Positions 7,656 to 16,333 of a stretch of DNA of 64,000 bases are shown piece by piece. The stretch's first letter is position 1. Each line of letters opens with the position of its first letter. Source of the stretch: JALZKA01 sp033856515 (lineage in GTDB: Bacteria; Actinomycetota; Thermoleophilia; Solirubrobacterales; 70-9); NCBI GenBank assembly GCA_033856515.1, contig JAWVEY010000034.1, positions 310,001-374,000 of the forward strand, written 5' to 3'. The translations under genes were made by a program, and so were the position numbers. Below the pieces are notes generated by a model. That model was not told the origin of the DNA. It was given only the letters and a program-made list of their open reading frames with translations, and did not search any database.

Positions 7656-8780
7656 CTACTTGAGCTCGCGGCCGTTGGCGAGATCGACCTTGTCCGACGA
7701 TCGGTCCATGAATCGCCACTGCTTTCGTTGCCCGCCTGGAGTCATGACGATTCCGATTGTGCCTAGCTCGTCCCCTGCGCTCGTCTTCTCGCTGGTGTAG
7801 TGAATTCCAAGCTTGTGGTCGTCACTGCGGGTACGCGAGCCTTTGCCGGCGACGGCCTCGACGCCCTCCCTAACCATCTCCTGGGCCACGTCATGCGGGA
7901 AGTTGTAGGAGCCGCCACCAGCCACCGATGAGATCAGGCTCAGGTTCGGGTCGATCGCCTCGACCAACTCGAGGTTGACGCCATGCTTCGAGCCGTGATG
8001 AGGGACCTTGAAGACGTTGGCGCGCAAGGGCGTGGTCCCGCGGGCGGCTCGGAGCGCTTCCGTCGTCGCTGTCTTTTCAGGGCCGAGTTGCGGGAAGTCG
8101 ACCAGGGCCTGCGCCCAGGAGAGGGTTTGAGCGTCAGCGCCAAGAATCATCGCCTGCGAGGTCGGCAGCTTGACGTAGGTGCGGTCCTCGTTACGCTCGA
8201 TTACCCGGGAAGCCGGAAACTCGATCCGCAAGGCGATCGATGAGTTATTGATCTCGATTCCATAGGAGTCGAAGCGGCCGCGAATGCCGACGCCTGGAGC
8301 GAGGACGGTGACGCCAACATTCCCGGTGAAGCGCACGGTCCCGCTGGTTGGCTGGGTGTGGCGCAGTTCATGATCCTCAATCGCCGCCATCATCTCCTCA
8401 TAGCTGAGGGAAGTGTGGTAGTAGCCAGGCTCCCAGACCTCCTCGATCAGATCGTGGAAGCGATTGAGGAAGCTGGCCATTCCGCCGATGTGGTCCTCGT
8501 GCGGATGGGTGGCGACAACCAGAGTAAAGACGCGATTTGCCTCTGGCAGGAGACTGCTTGCGGCGAGGTGCTCGACGAACGCTTCGAGCTTTGTGAAACC
8601 GGCGACGTCGACGACTATTGCTCGGCGCCGACCCTGACCGTCCTCGGGCAGCAGGAGAAGTTGGGTGTCGCCGTCGCCGACATTGAGCAGGAAATAGACC
8701 AAGTCCTCAGGCTTCACCGAGGCCTCGAACGAGCCCGCCGCACCGATCCGACTCGCCGGGACTGACAGCGGGACGCTCAT
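7656..8780 (-). CDS. ComEC-type metallo-beta-lactamase-fold hydrolase
   Basis: The protein has 374 residues. It opens with a strand FLLNVGDGDTQLLLLP (ComEC-like NVGDGD), then the metal motif THPHEDHIGG (His92, His94, Asp96, His97), a later KVPHHGSKHG histidine pair, and GADAQ. This is the soluble ComEC/Rec2-like branch, whose members cut nucleic acids or phosphoesters. No membrane helix is seen. It is the last gene of a six-gene operon and its ATG overlaps the stop of the gene before it (ATGA), so it should be made in step with the DyP peroxidase module. The substrate is unknown. Confidence 0.8.
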   Translation of the reverse strand: MSVPLSVPASRIGAAGSFEASVKPEDLVYFLLNVGDGDTQLLLLPEDGQGRRRAIVVDVAGFTKLEAFVEHLAASSLLPEANRVFTLVVATHPHEDHIGGMASFLNRFHDLIEEVWEPGYYHTSLSYEEMMAAIEDHELRHTQPTSGTVRFTGNVGVTVLAPGVGIRGRFDSYGIEINNSSIALRIEFPASRVIERNEDRTYVKLPTSQAMILGADAQTLSWAQALVDFPQLGPEKTATTEALRAARGTTPLRANVFKVPHHGSKHGVNLELVEAIDPNLSLISSVAGGGSYNFPHDVAQEMVREGVEAVAGKGSRTRSDDHKLGIHYTSEKTSAGDELGTIGIVMTPGGQRKQWRFMDRSSDKVDLANGRELK

Positions 8781-9313
8781 GACTTTGGATCAAGGAGCAA
8801 ATGGCTGACCTCGTCAACGCTCAGCGTTGGGGCCATTGCCCCATAGAGGGCTGCTTTGGCGGCGTCCCTGGCCGCAGCTGATACGTCGTAAATCGGTGCT
8901 TCGATCAAGCGCCACGGACTGGTGATGGCCGGCTTGCGACCCCGCGGGCGCAGTGTGAGCGCCGCGAAGGCGTCACCGATGCGGACTTCTCGCTCGCGAA
9001 GCTCTTGATCAGATGCCATCGGCTTCGGTACACGCCGCTCACTGAGCATCGTCTCCAACTCCGCGCGTCCTACGCCGGCCTCCCACGAATCACCGATCTT
9101 GCGTCGCCGCCCGCGCTCGTCGATTCTCGGCCACTCAGAGATCACCAGCGTGGCGACGTCCTCAGAGAGCTCGTCAACCACGATGTAGGAGAGCTCCTTC
9201 CACCTGACCGAGCGCGGGAAGTTCCCAGGCACCCACGGCTTGGCCAGGGCGGCGCGAGCCGAGCGAAGCCGCGGCGGCAGCCAGGCCGCGTCATTCTCAC
9301 CTGGCTTACTCAA
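8777..9313 (-). CDS. Unknown operon protein (178 residues)
   Basis: The frame is open much further upstream, but that part overlaps the preceding gene. TTG at 9313 lies four bases after that gene's stop (9318-9320) and begins SKPGENDAAWLPPRLRSARA. The protein is Arg/Trp-rich at the N-terminus and ends SVDEVSHLLLDPKS. I recognise no domain and see no signal or membrane helix. It sits between a paralogous unknown protein and the ComEC-type hydrolase, overlapping the latter, so it is probably a stoichiometric partner in the same complex. Confidence 0.6.
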   Translation of the reverse strand: MSKPGENDAAWLPPRLRSARAALAKPWVPGNFPRSVRWKELSYIVVDELSEDVATLVISEWPRIDERGRRRKIGDSWEAGVGRAELETMLSERRVPKPMASDQELREREVRIGDAFAALTLRPRGRKPAITSPWRLIEAPIYDVSAAARDAAKAALYGAMAPTLSVDEVSHLLLDPKS

Positions 9314-9317
9314 CCGG

Positions 9318-10307
9318 TCAGTTCTCGCATGGCTGCGGTGATGGCTGATGATTGCCGGGCTTGACGATCGCTTTGATCCAGACTTGGACGCGGTCGGCGA
9401 TCTGGCCGCCGAACTTGATCGGGCGGCCGTTGTCCTCGATGTCGCCGACCAGATAGTTCTTGCTTGACGGCACCTCAAAGCGGGCTCGCAGGGTGTGCTC
9501 AGCGTCGCCGCGCTCGATCGTCCAGAAGTCGGCGGCGTCAGCGCCATCGGGCGTGACCAGGCCGGCTGTCAATGGCCGCCCGAGGTGCAGACCCGGCGGA
9601 TCGGCCAGGGTTATCTCATTCCCAAGACCGGCTTGAACGTTGACTGCTGAAGCGATCTGCGGATCGCTGTTGCGCAGCGGATTGCCGAGTCCAGCGCAGA
9701 CGACCAGCTGCTGGCGATCGGTGACAAGCTGCCCGTCTCTTCGTCGCATCACGGTCGCGCGCGCGACCAAGTCGACAGCGGCGCCCAGGGTGTTGTTGAT
9801 CTGGGCCAGGTGCATCAGCCGCCCGGCCCGGCCGGTGTTCCAGCGATTATCGCGCTGATAGGAGCCGTTCGCCGCGATCAGATCGCTCGGCTTGACGCGC
9901 TCGTCGACGTACTTCTTGTAGAGGCTCAAGAGCCGGTTGGGATCGGTCTCGGCCAGATGCTCCCAGTACTCGGGCACCTCGGTGGTAAAGGTGATCTTGG
10001 AGACCGTGCCGTTCTTCTTTTCGACCGTCCACTCGCAGTACTCATCCTGAAGATTGCGATCGGCGTCAGCCAATCTCCAGCGCTCGAGCGCCGAGGGGAC
10101 CTGGGCGCGTAGCGCTGCCGGGAAGGCGCCCCAGGAGATCATTGGCTTCGGGGCGTTGGCCGGGGTGCTCTTCTTGGTCGGGTCATAGAACTGCGGCAGC
10201 GCACTTCCGACATGCTTGGCGAAGATCCTCGTCACCCGGGCGCTCCAGGCGTCCGGGTCCGAGTCCTTGAGGTGCGCTGGGGTGCTGAACCGCTCGAGCC
10301 TCGGCAT
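9318..10307 (-). CDS. Unknown protein, paralogue of the 13154-14284 product
   Basis: The protein has 329 residues. It shares with the protein encoded at 13154-14284 an EEYCEW/DEYCEW segment, the pattern TTE(V/L)..YW..LA...P.RLL.L, a middle helical part, and a C-terminal Y.(V/L)GD(I/L).D......G.QIAD.VQ. The two copies flank the DyP peroxidase gene and a 521-residue protein in one operon. No catalytic motif or membrane helix is recognised. Conserved aromatic and charged residues suggest a globular cytosolic enzyme or scaffold. Spacing to the upstream gene is two bases. Confidence 0.65.
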   Translation of the reverse strand: MPRLERFSTPAHLKDSDPDAWSARVTRIFAKHVGSALPQFYDPTKKSTPANAPKPMISWGAFPAALRAQVPSALERWRLADADRNLQDEYCEWTVEKKNGTVSKITFTTEVPEYWEHLAETDPNRLLSLYKKYVDERVKPSDLIAANGSYQRDNRWNTGRAGRLMHLAQINNTLGAAVDLVARATVMRRRDGQLVTDRQQLVVCAGLGNPLRNSDPQIASAVNVQAGLGNEITLADPPGLHLGRPLTAGLVTPDGADAADFWTIERGDAEHTLRARFEVPSSKNYLVGDIEDNGRPIKFGGQIADRVQVWIKAIVKPGNHQPSPQPCEN

Positions 10308-10309
10308 CG

Positions 10310-11875
10310 TCAGAGACCCACGCTTCCGTCTTGTCGCATCACACGACCTTTGGCTTTGATGTTGGTCCGCGGCAGCAGCAGGGGGAACTCAGAGATCGGA
10401 AGCTGGTTGAAGCGGGCCCGACGCTCCTCGGCCAGTTCGAAGTAGGGCTCAAAGCCCGCTTGCGTCTTCAGCTTCGTCGTAACCGCCTTGTAGTAGTCCT
10501 TCAGAAGCTGATTGGCCTCGCGCGCGAAGCTGGCGCCGGCGCTCCAGCGCTCAGCGAACTCGGCCTCGGGAGCATCAGCTGGCCCGAGGTCGGCAGCGGC
10601 GAGAATCGTGTCGGCCATCTCATTCGAGAAGCTGCTCTTGCCGTCCTTGATCGTTGCCGTCACTGGCACGTGCTGCAGCAGCGCTTGGCGCCGGGTCGAG
10701 AAGACCGGGTTCCAGGGATCGACCATCAGTAGGCACGTCGCCAGCCGCTTGGTGACCAGGCCGATGCTGATCGCTTCACGCAAGACGGCCTGGTCCTCGA
10801 AGGCCCGTTCTGGAACGAGGAAGCAGAAGTGCGTGTCACCCTTTTGCTTGAAGCCCTGACCATCGTCCATCCGCACCTCGAACTTCTCGAGGCAGCGTTG
10901 GTAGATCTTGCCGCTGACTTCGAACGGCGGCGGAAAATCGAGGCCGAGCGGTGGCGCGCTCAGCGAGTCGGAATCAACAAAGAAGGTCGATGGCAGAAAT
11001 ATCGGCGTGTCTGCCGTCAGCGCCTTGCTGGCGATCGAACTCGTCGTCAGATTGACGGTCGGGGTTCCGAGGATCTGGTCCATGATTTGCTTCGGCCTCG
11101 TCACCGGCCCGCCGCTCTTCTTGAGCTTCTCGAAGCGCGCACGCACCCAGCGCGTCATTGCCGGCTGAGCCGCCTCCAACTGAAAGGCCAAGGCGCCACC
11201 TGGATCCTTCTTCTTGAACCAGGGGTGCGTTCGGCGCTTGTCGCCCTTGGCGAAGGCCGTCTCTTCGATGTTGGCGTCCGGGGAGTGCCAATTGATCCAC
11301 GGCGCCTTCAGCTCTTTCATCAGCAAAGAGCCGCTCGGATGACTCTCGAACGGCCCCTTGCCGCGGCTGGCGTCCTTGAGGGCATCACGGGAGTTGCCAG
11401 CAAACATCCACATTGTGGTGTCGCCGGTCGACCGATAGAAGTTAAAGCCGCCGTTCTCTCGATCCCAGACCATCACCTCAATCCCACCGTGGTGGGCGGG
11501 GTTGAGGCTGCTCAAGAAGACATCTGGTCCTTCGGAGCCGGCACCGAGCGTGACGACGAAGCGCATCGTTCGGTCGACGCCCTCGCTCTCGGCCGTGGAG
11601 GCCAGCTGGCTCCCCTCGCCGAGCACAAATGAGCGCTGGGTGCGGAGCGGATCGTTCTTCGGCGCTGCGTCCTTGAGCTGATCGATCACCTGCTCCGCAC
11701 TCCGGGGAAGCTTGCCTTTTGCTAGGAGCATCGTGGCAAAGGGATCGCCAAGAGCGTTGATCTCGGCCGGGCTCATCCGCCTTGGCACGGGATCTGCGCC
11801 AACCACCAAGCGGTGCACGGCGCCAGGGTCGAAGGGCGCTTGGGAGTCGAATGCTCGGCAGGTCTCGTCAGCCAC
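10310..11875 (-). CDS. Unknown 521-residue protein of the DyP operon
   Basis: It has a GTG start behind AAGGAAC. The N-terminal half contains MRFVVTLGAG, NPAHHGGIEVMVWD and GGFNFYRSTGDTTMWMFAGNS, a beta-rich region with a His pair. The middle (WFKKKDPGGALAFQLEAAQ) and the C-terminal half (CFLVPERAFEDQAVLREAI, LATCLLMVDPWNPVFSTRRQALLQHVP) are of mixed alpha/beta type. No membrane helix or signal peptide is seen, and I cannot name a family. Its position between the DyP gene (69 bases upstream) and the 329-residue paralogue (2 bases downstream) implies a shared function. Confidence 0.65.
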   Translation of the reverse strand: MADETCRAFDSQAPFDPGAVHRLVVGADPVPRRMSPAEINALGDPFATMLLAKGKLPRSAEQVIDQLKDAAPKNDPLRTQRSFVLGEGSQLASTAESEGVDRTMRFVVTLGAGSEGPDVFLSSLNPAHHGGIEVMVWDRENGGFNFYRSTGDTTMWMFAGNSRDALKDASRGKGPFESHPSGSLLMKELKAPWINWHSPDANIEETAFAKGDKRRTHPWFKKKDPGGALAFQLEAAQPAMTRWVRARFEKLKKSGGPVTRPKQIMDQILGTPTVNLTTSSIASKALTADTPIFLPSTFFVDSDSLSAPPLGLDFPPPFEVSGKIYQRCLEKFEVRMDDGQGFKQKGDTHFCFLVPERAFEDQAVLREAISIGLVTKRLATCLLMVDPWNPVFSTRRQALLQHVPVTATIKDGKSSFSNEMADTILAAADLGPADAPEAEFAERWSAGASFAREANQLLKDYYKAVTTKLKTQAGFEPYFELAEERRARFNQLPISEFPLLLPRTNIKAKGRVMRQDGSVGL

Positions 11876-11944
11876 TCTAGGTTCCTTGATCGATTGTGAG
11901 CAATCTATGCGCTCGAAAGCAGGGCGTCAACCCCGAGTCATCGA

Positions 11945-13150
11945 TCAGGCGAACAGCTCCGCGCCTGGAAACGGATCTGAACGCCGAGGAACGGCATAGA
12001 AGCCACCGGCGTCTAGCGTCAGCAGTCTGGCACTGGTGCTCTCTTCAGCGCTCGTCGGTCCCCCGAAATTAGAGTCCCCGAGCCAGCCAGGGAGGTGGAG
12101 GATGCGTTGTAGCGTCAAGAGGTCGGCCTGGAAGCTGACGAAGTTGAGTCCGAGCCGTGGCGCGCCCTTCTCGAAGTCCTCGAAAAAGTCGTAGCCCTGC
12201 CGGAAGATGCGCAGCGCCGCCGGGGCCGAAGCAGAGCCGCGATTCTGGTTGGCACGATGGATGTGGGAGGCCTCAAGCAGGGGGTCCGTCGTTTGAGCCG
12301 GCTCGTGAAACTCGGCGCGGGCGACGTCCGTGGAGCGAGCAGTGACGGGAGCCGCCGCGATCGGCTTGGTCTCACCCGATTCGAAGCGCTCAACTCCTAT
12401 CAGCGGACGGCCTGAGAGCTTGCCGCGCCCGACGAGGAGCTCCTGCTCGGATCTGGTCAGGGCCGACCAGGAAGCGAGATCGATCCCGATTCTGAGGAAG
12501 GCCAAATACGTGCCTCCGATCATCCACTCAGGTCTGGTCTCGGCGCGAATCGCGACCTCGCGCTGCGAGGAATCGAGGTTGCTGACACCGTCATGAAAGC
12601 CGAGCCAGCCGCGACCATCCGCGCGGCCAAAGCCGGTGAAGATCGCGCTGACGCTCAACGGGCTCTCGCTCCTGACCAGGTACTTCCAGATCTCGGTCGC
12701 CGCTAGCCTCGTCGCCGCTTCGTGCCCGGCAGTCATCTGAATGCAGACGTCGGCCTCGCCGCGATTGGCGCTGGAGCCGGCTGCCCACGGCAGACTCGGG
12801 AACGCGGCGTCAGGATGATCGAGGAAGACCAGTCCGGTCGGGCGCGCGCAGGCAGTGAGGGGTGGATCGTGGACATTGGAGTCGAGCAGCCGGCGTCCGT
12901 AGCCGAAAAGGAACTCGAGCCCGGTGAACTGGTCGCGCAGGCCCTTGCTCGAGCTCCGGTCAGCTCCTTCTAGCTCCGCAAGGCGGCCGTCGGCCAGCTC
13001 CTTGAGCGTCGCCCACGCTCCCTCCAGGCCGGTTCGGACTGCGGCAGGGCTCGCCCCTGCAGCGACATCGAGCAGCAAGAAGGCAAAGGAAGGAGGAGGC
13101 TTGCTGCCGGAGCGAAAGTAGATGCCGCCTTGCAATGAGCCACGCTTCAT
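11945..13150 (-). CDS. DyP-type haem peroxidase
   Basis: The protein has 401 residues. The family's GxxDG motif is present as GFHDGVSN (184-191, Asp187 as the distal acid), the proximal-histidine region is ASHIHRANQN (294-303), and a distal arginine candidate is R317 in FRQGYDFFEDF. LNFVSFQADL near 335-344 is another DyP signature. It has no signal or Tat peptide, and no encapsulin gene is nearby. The family oxidises dyes, phenols, lignin units, Mn or porphyrins with H2O2. It starts three bases after the preceding gene and is embedded in an operon of unknown proteins, which suggests a dedicated substrate. Confidence 0.85.
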   Translation of the reverse strand: MKRGSLQGGIYFRSGSKPPPSFAFLLLDVAAGASPAAVRTGLEGAWATLKELADGRLAELEGADRSSSKGLRDQFTGLEFLFGYGRRLLDSNVHDPPLTACARPTGLVFLDHPDAAFPSLPWAAGSSANRGEADVCIQMTAGHEAATRLAATEIWKYLVRSESPLSVSAIFTGFGRADGRGWLGFHDGVSNLDSSQREVAIRAETRPEWMIGGTYLAFLRIGIDLASWSALTRSEQELLVGRGKLSGRPLIGVERFESGETKPIAAAPVTARSTDVARAEFHEPAQTTDPLLEASHIHRANQNRGSASAPAALRIFRQGYDFFEDFEKGAPRLGLNFVSFQADLLTLQRILHLPGWLGDSNFGGPTSAEESTSARLLTLDAGGFYAVPRRSDPFPGAELFA

Positions 13151-13153
13151 CGG

Positions 13154-14284
13154 CTACGGGCTCCCGGCGAGGGCCTGATCAGCGGCTGCTGTTAGCGAGC
13201 GACAGTCCAAGGGATCCTTGCGGCTCCGCGGCGCCAACAGCTTTGGTCGCGTGCGCCGGGCCTTGAGTCCGACCTCAAGACGTAGCGCGAGCTGGACGAG
13301 ATCGGCGATCTGAGCGCCGTGCTCGATCCGCTCTTCGCTGGCGACGTCGGTCAGGTCACCCAGCACGTAGTCGCGCGCGGGTGGAACCTCGATGACCAGT
13401 CGTTGATGCAGCGCCCGACCATCCACGTCGCCGCCGGCGTCGCGGGCGAGGCTGAACCATTCTGCTGGTGGGATCGAGCCATCCGGGCAGCGCAAGCGAG
13501 TCCGCGCGACCGAGGAGATGAAGATGCCGACCGGCCGAGCCAAGCTGACCGTTCGCCCCTCGAACGCTAGGCGGCTCAAGCGCTCGGCGATCACAGGATC
13601 GCTGCTGCGCCCGAGCTGAGCCACGACCGGAGGAATCAGCTCGGGGCTATTCGGCAGCAGCTTCCGGCCTTGCTCGTCCTCGATCAGGTAAGGCCTTGAG
13701 GCGCTGGCCGCCAGACGCGCCAGCGCCTGGAACGTGTTCGTCTCCTGAATCAAGCAGCAGATCGCCTTTTCACCGGAGTTGTACGGACCGGCCGTGGCGA
13801 CAGCGAGCATGTTCTCGGCAAAGCCGAGGTCGCGCTCGTCCTCCGCCGCCGACCACGGATCATCAAGCCCGTAGATCTGGCCGGGGGAGACTGATTCCTC
13901 GCCGGCTAGCTCAGCGATCAGCTCAAGCAGACGCGACGGCTGGTGGATGGCCAGGACGCGCCAGTAGGCGGCGAGCTCGGTGGTCAGCTCGACCCGGATG
14001 ACGGCCCCATCTTCCCGCCTGATCGTGCGCCACTCGCAGTACTCCTCTTGCTTGTTGCGACCGTGCACGGGCAGGTCCAAGAACTGATGGGCTCTGTCCC
14101 GACCCAGACAGGAGAGGACGCGGGAGGGAGTGGCAGGCCAGTCGATATCGGAGGTCGCGAACTCTGCGTCGTCGCCCTCGCTGACGGCCCGGAGGCGGCC
14201 GGGGCTGAGAACGCGATCCATCAGCTTCCCCCACGCTTCAAGCCCATCTGGACCGAGCTCAGTGAACGGGCCGGAAGCCTCCAT
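13154..14284 (-). CDS. Unknown protein, first gene of the DyP operon
   Basis: The protein has 376 residues and is paralogous to the one at 9318-10307 (EEYCEWRTI, LTTELAAYWRVLAIHQPSRLLEL, YVLGDLTD and GAQIADLVQLALRLEV match in order). The ATG has a TAAGCT hexamer six bases upstream, so this is the leaderless first gene and its promoter should drive the whole run down to 7656. Cys-Cys in KAICCLIQETN is not shared by the paralogue. No known domain is recognised. Two related subunits in one operon suggest a heteromer. Confidence 0.65.
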   Translation of the reverse strand: MEASGPFTELGPDGLEAWGKLMDRVLSPGRLRAVSEGDDAEFATSDIDWPATPSRVLSCLGRDRAHQFLDLPVHGRNKQEEYCEWRTIRREDGAVIRVELTTELAAYWRVLAIHQPSRLLELIAELAGEESVSPGQIYGLDDPWSAAEDERDLGFAENMLAVATAGPYNSGEKAICCLIQETNTFQALARLAASASRPYLIEDEQGRKLLPNSPELIPPVVAQLGRSSDPVIAERLSRLAFEGRTVSLARPVGIFISSVARTRLRCPDGSIPPAEWFSLARDAGGDVDGRALHQRLVIEVPPARDYVLGDLTDVASEERIEHGAQIADLVQLALRLEVGLKARRTRPKLLAPRSRKDPLDCRSLTAAADQALAGSP

Positions 14285-14290
14285 GGTGCG

Positions 14291-14296
14291 AGCTTA
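14291..14296 (-). promoter_or_regulatory. -10-like TAAGCT of the DyP operon
   Basis: On the minus strand: TAAGCT, CGCACC, ATG. The six-base gap marks a leaderless promoter for the operon 14284-7656. Confidence 0.5.
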
Positions 14297-14433
14297 GATC
14301 AGCGAGGGGGCTTGCGCAGACGCGTGCAGCGCATCACCAATCGCGCTAGTTATGTCTTAACTAGAACGGACGACGTCTGGACAATCCTGTTAATCAGGTG
14401 TGCTCTGGGCGGTCCACGGACCTACGAGGCTTA

Positions 14434-14580
14434 CTTGTCAGCGTCGGCCACAGGCTCGCCCTGCTCAGCGGTGTGCTCCGCTTCGCCGGCCTTGCCGGTT
14501 CCTGACAGGCTGGCGTTGTAGCACAGGCCAAGGGCGACGATCGTCAACACCGTCGAAAGGATGATCGTTACTCGTCTCAT
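14434..14580 (-). CDS. 48-residue single-pass membrane peptide
   Basis: It starts at ATG 14580 behind AAAGGAGAAGCCC, a very good ribosome-binding site, and encodes a basic start MRRV, one hydrophobic helix (TIILSTVLTIVALGLCY, about residues 5-21) and a hydrophilic acidic tail ending ADADK. This is a signal-anchor or secreted peptide facing outside. It lies 29 bases downstream of the ferric-reductase-like gene on the same strand, so it is probably co-expressed with it. A similar design (short anchor, acidic tail ending in DK) occurs at 18662-18877. Confidence 0.65.
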
Positions 14581-14609
14581 TGGGCTTCTCCTTTCTGGTC
14601 ATCGATCGC

Positions 14610-16007
14610 TCACCAGGCGAAGTCTTCGGTATGGATCTGGCTGCGCTTCGCTCCGGCCTTGCGCGCGGCCTTCTTGACCGAAGAGATCCAGCCCGGAGGC
14701 CCGCAGATGAAGATGTCTCGCTCGGCGACATCGGGGACCATCAGTGCCAGAGCCTTGGAATCGTCGCCGTCATACCCGCCTGGCAGCCAGGAGTCGTCAG
14801 CGCGGCGAGCGCCTGGTAGATAGTGGACCTCGAGACCGCGCTGCTCTTCCAGCGCCTCCAGCTCTTCGCGGAAGATGGCGTGCTCCTCTTCGCTGTAGCG
14901 AAAGATCAGCGCCGCCTCCCCCGCTCCGTAGGGAGTGTCCTCGAGCAGGGCCCGGATCGGAGTTATGCCGACGCCTGCCGCCAACAGCAGCATGCGGGGA
15001 TGGGTGCGCCGCTCGGCAGTCATCGTCCCGTAAGGACCCTCGATCAAAACTCGAGTCCCGGGTTCGAGCTCGGCCGCTCGCCTGCTGCCGTCCCCGGCAG
15101 CTTGAATCGTGACGCGCAGCTGATCGCCGCGCGGCGCGTCGGAGATGGTGTAGGGGTTGCCGCGGGTCCAGCCGGGGCCATCGAGAAAGCGCCAGATGAA
15201 GAACTGGCCTGAGCGGGTGCGCAGCTTGTCCATGTGGCGCCCCTCGACGGTCACGGAGATCACGCCGGGCGTCTCCGGGATCACATCAACGACGCGGATG
15301 CGGTGATGCATCGAGCGCCAAGCAGGGAGCCCGAGGCGGAAGACGAGGATGGTGACCACGGCCAGCCCCCAGATCGACCACCAATAGGCCTGCGAGAGCG
15401 CGCCGTGAAAGTGCATCCCGTCCGAGAACTGATGAGGCAGGGCGAGGCCCATGCCGAGGTAGGCGTAGAGATGCAGGAGGTGCCAGGACTCGTAGCGGAG
15501 CCGGCGACGAGCCAAGCGGATCGAGGTCACAACGACTCCGATCAGCATCAGGGTGCCAACGGTGGCGAACAGGAACCAGGGCTCGTGGATGAAGAGCTCG
15601 TATTGAGCGGCCAGCCACTCCGAGCCGCCGCGCATTCCGCGCTGAACGGCGAAGGCGATGACGTGCAGCATCATCAGCCAGAACGAGGCGTAGCCCAGCC
15701 AGCGATGCCGGTGGGTCAGCAGGTCGTGCCCCCAGGCCCGCTCGACCCAGGGAATGCGCGCCAAGAGCACCGTCTGTAAGACCATCAAGTCCGCTGAAAG
15801 CAGTCCCGTCAGGAGCCCGATCGAGCTCAGCGCTCCCTCAAAGGAACTGAGGTCTTGGAGGCCTTGGGTTCGGACCCACATCCCGATCACGACCACCACT
15901 GAGGCGATGCCGATCGGGCCGAGGAGGTCGGCCCACCCAAAGTGGAGCCAGGTGGGCCAACGGGGCAGGCTGATCGAGGGTCCAACCCTCACGTTCTCGT
16001 TGCTCAT
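14610..16007 (-). CDS. Ferric-reductase-like transmembrane flavoprotein
   Basis: The protein has 465 residues. The N-terminal half has about six membrane helices with haem-ligand-type histidines (HRHRWLGYASFWLMMLHVIAF, ESWHLLHLYAYLG, LALPHQF). The C-terminal half is an FNR-type reductase: FAD-binding GNPYTISDAP, ribose/pyrophosphate IEGPYGTM, NAD(P)-binding LLLAAGVGITPIRALL, and FICGPPGW near the end, finishing HTEDFAW. It should move electrons from NAD(P)H through FAD and two haems across the membrane to an outer acceptor. The ATG has GATAGT six bases upstream, and a 17-bp site (16029-16045) overlaps the expected -35. The 48-residue membrane peptide follows. Confidence 0.85.
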   Translation of the reverse strand: MSNENVRVGPSISLPRWPTWLHFGWADLLGPIGIASVVVVIGMWVRTQGLQDLSSFEGALSSIGLLTGLLSADLMVLQTVLLARIPWVERAWGHDLLTHRHRWLGYASFWLMMLHVIAFAVQRGMRGGSEWLAAQYELFIHEPWFLFATVGTLMLIGVVVTSIRLARRRLRYESWHLLHLYAYLGMGLALPHQFSDGMHFHGALSQAYWWSIWGLAVVTILVFRLGLPAWRSMHHRIRVVDVIPETPGVISVTVEGRHMDKLRTRSGQFFIWRFLDGPGWTRGNPYTISDAPRGDQLRVTIQAAGDGSRRAAELEPGTRVLIEGPYGTMTAERRTHPRMLLLAAGVGITPIRALLEDTPYGAGEAALIFRYSEEEHAIFREELEALEEQRGLEVHYLPGARRADDSWLPGGYDGDDSKALALMVPDVAERDIFICGPPGWISSVKKAARKAGAKRSQIHTEDFAW

Positions 16008-16013
16008 TCCCCG

Positions 16014-16019
16014 ACTATC
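16014..16019 (-). promoter_or_regulatory. -10-like GATAGT of the reductase gene
   Basis: Minus strand: GATAGT, CGGGGA, ATG at 16007. The six-base gap matches the other leaderless starts. Confidence 0.45.
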
Positions 16020-16028
16020 ACCTCGGAT

Positions 16029-16045
16029 CTTGTGAAGGGCATAAG
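16029..16045. promoter_or_regulatory. 17-bp site, copy 1 (candidate regulator site)
   Basis: CTTGTGAAGGGCATAAG matches 16 of 17 bases of the site at 18982-18998. It covers the place where the -35 region of the reductase promoter should be. The ends CTTGTG/CATAAG are imperfectly inverted (CTTATG would be perfect). Confidence 0.5.
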
Positions 16046-16333
16046 AGCCCTCCCACTAAGCGCAGGGACCGTCGCGTGTGCGCCCAACGGTCGGCAGGGC
16101 CGGAGTGTCAGACCGGCTCGGTAACGAGCTCCTGGTCTCAGGTGCCGTCAAGCGTCGGGTGGTCTCAGCCGTGCCCGAAGAGATTCGACGCTCTGCCATA
16201 CGTAAAGCGAACTTCTCGACCTTGAGAGCGACCTAAGAGGCGGGTCGCTCTTAAACGCGCTTGTCATTTGCCAGGCAGCTTTGACTGCCGGCCCCAGCGG
16301 GCCATCAATGCGAATCTCGAAAGGTGAAGACCG
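16046..16333. other. Non-coding stretch before the lipoprotein gene
   Basis: No gene is seen on either strand. The only clear structure is the inverted repeat at 16225-16251. The start of the lipoprotein gene is preceded by a GAAAGGTGAAGACCG ribosome-binding region. Confidence 0.5.
16225..16251. repeat. Perfect 9-bp inverted repeat
   Basis: AGAGCGACC (16225-16233) and GGTCGCTCT (16243-16251) are separated by nine bases. Flanking TTG/TTAA extends the symmetry to 11 of 12. It lies 83 bases upstream of the lipoprotein/two-component operon and could be a hairpin (terminator or leader) or an operator. Confidence 0.5.

Noticed and set aside
10829..11632. 267-codon plus-strand frame opposite the 521-residue gene
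   Set aside because: A shadow of a minus-strand gene that is tightly packed in an operon; Arg-rich composition without domains.
15234..15779. 181-codon plus-strand frame opposite the reductase
   Set aside because: The opposite strand encodes clear membrane helices and FNR motifs. The frame is the usual His/Gly/Glu shadow of helices.
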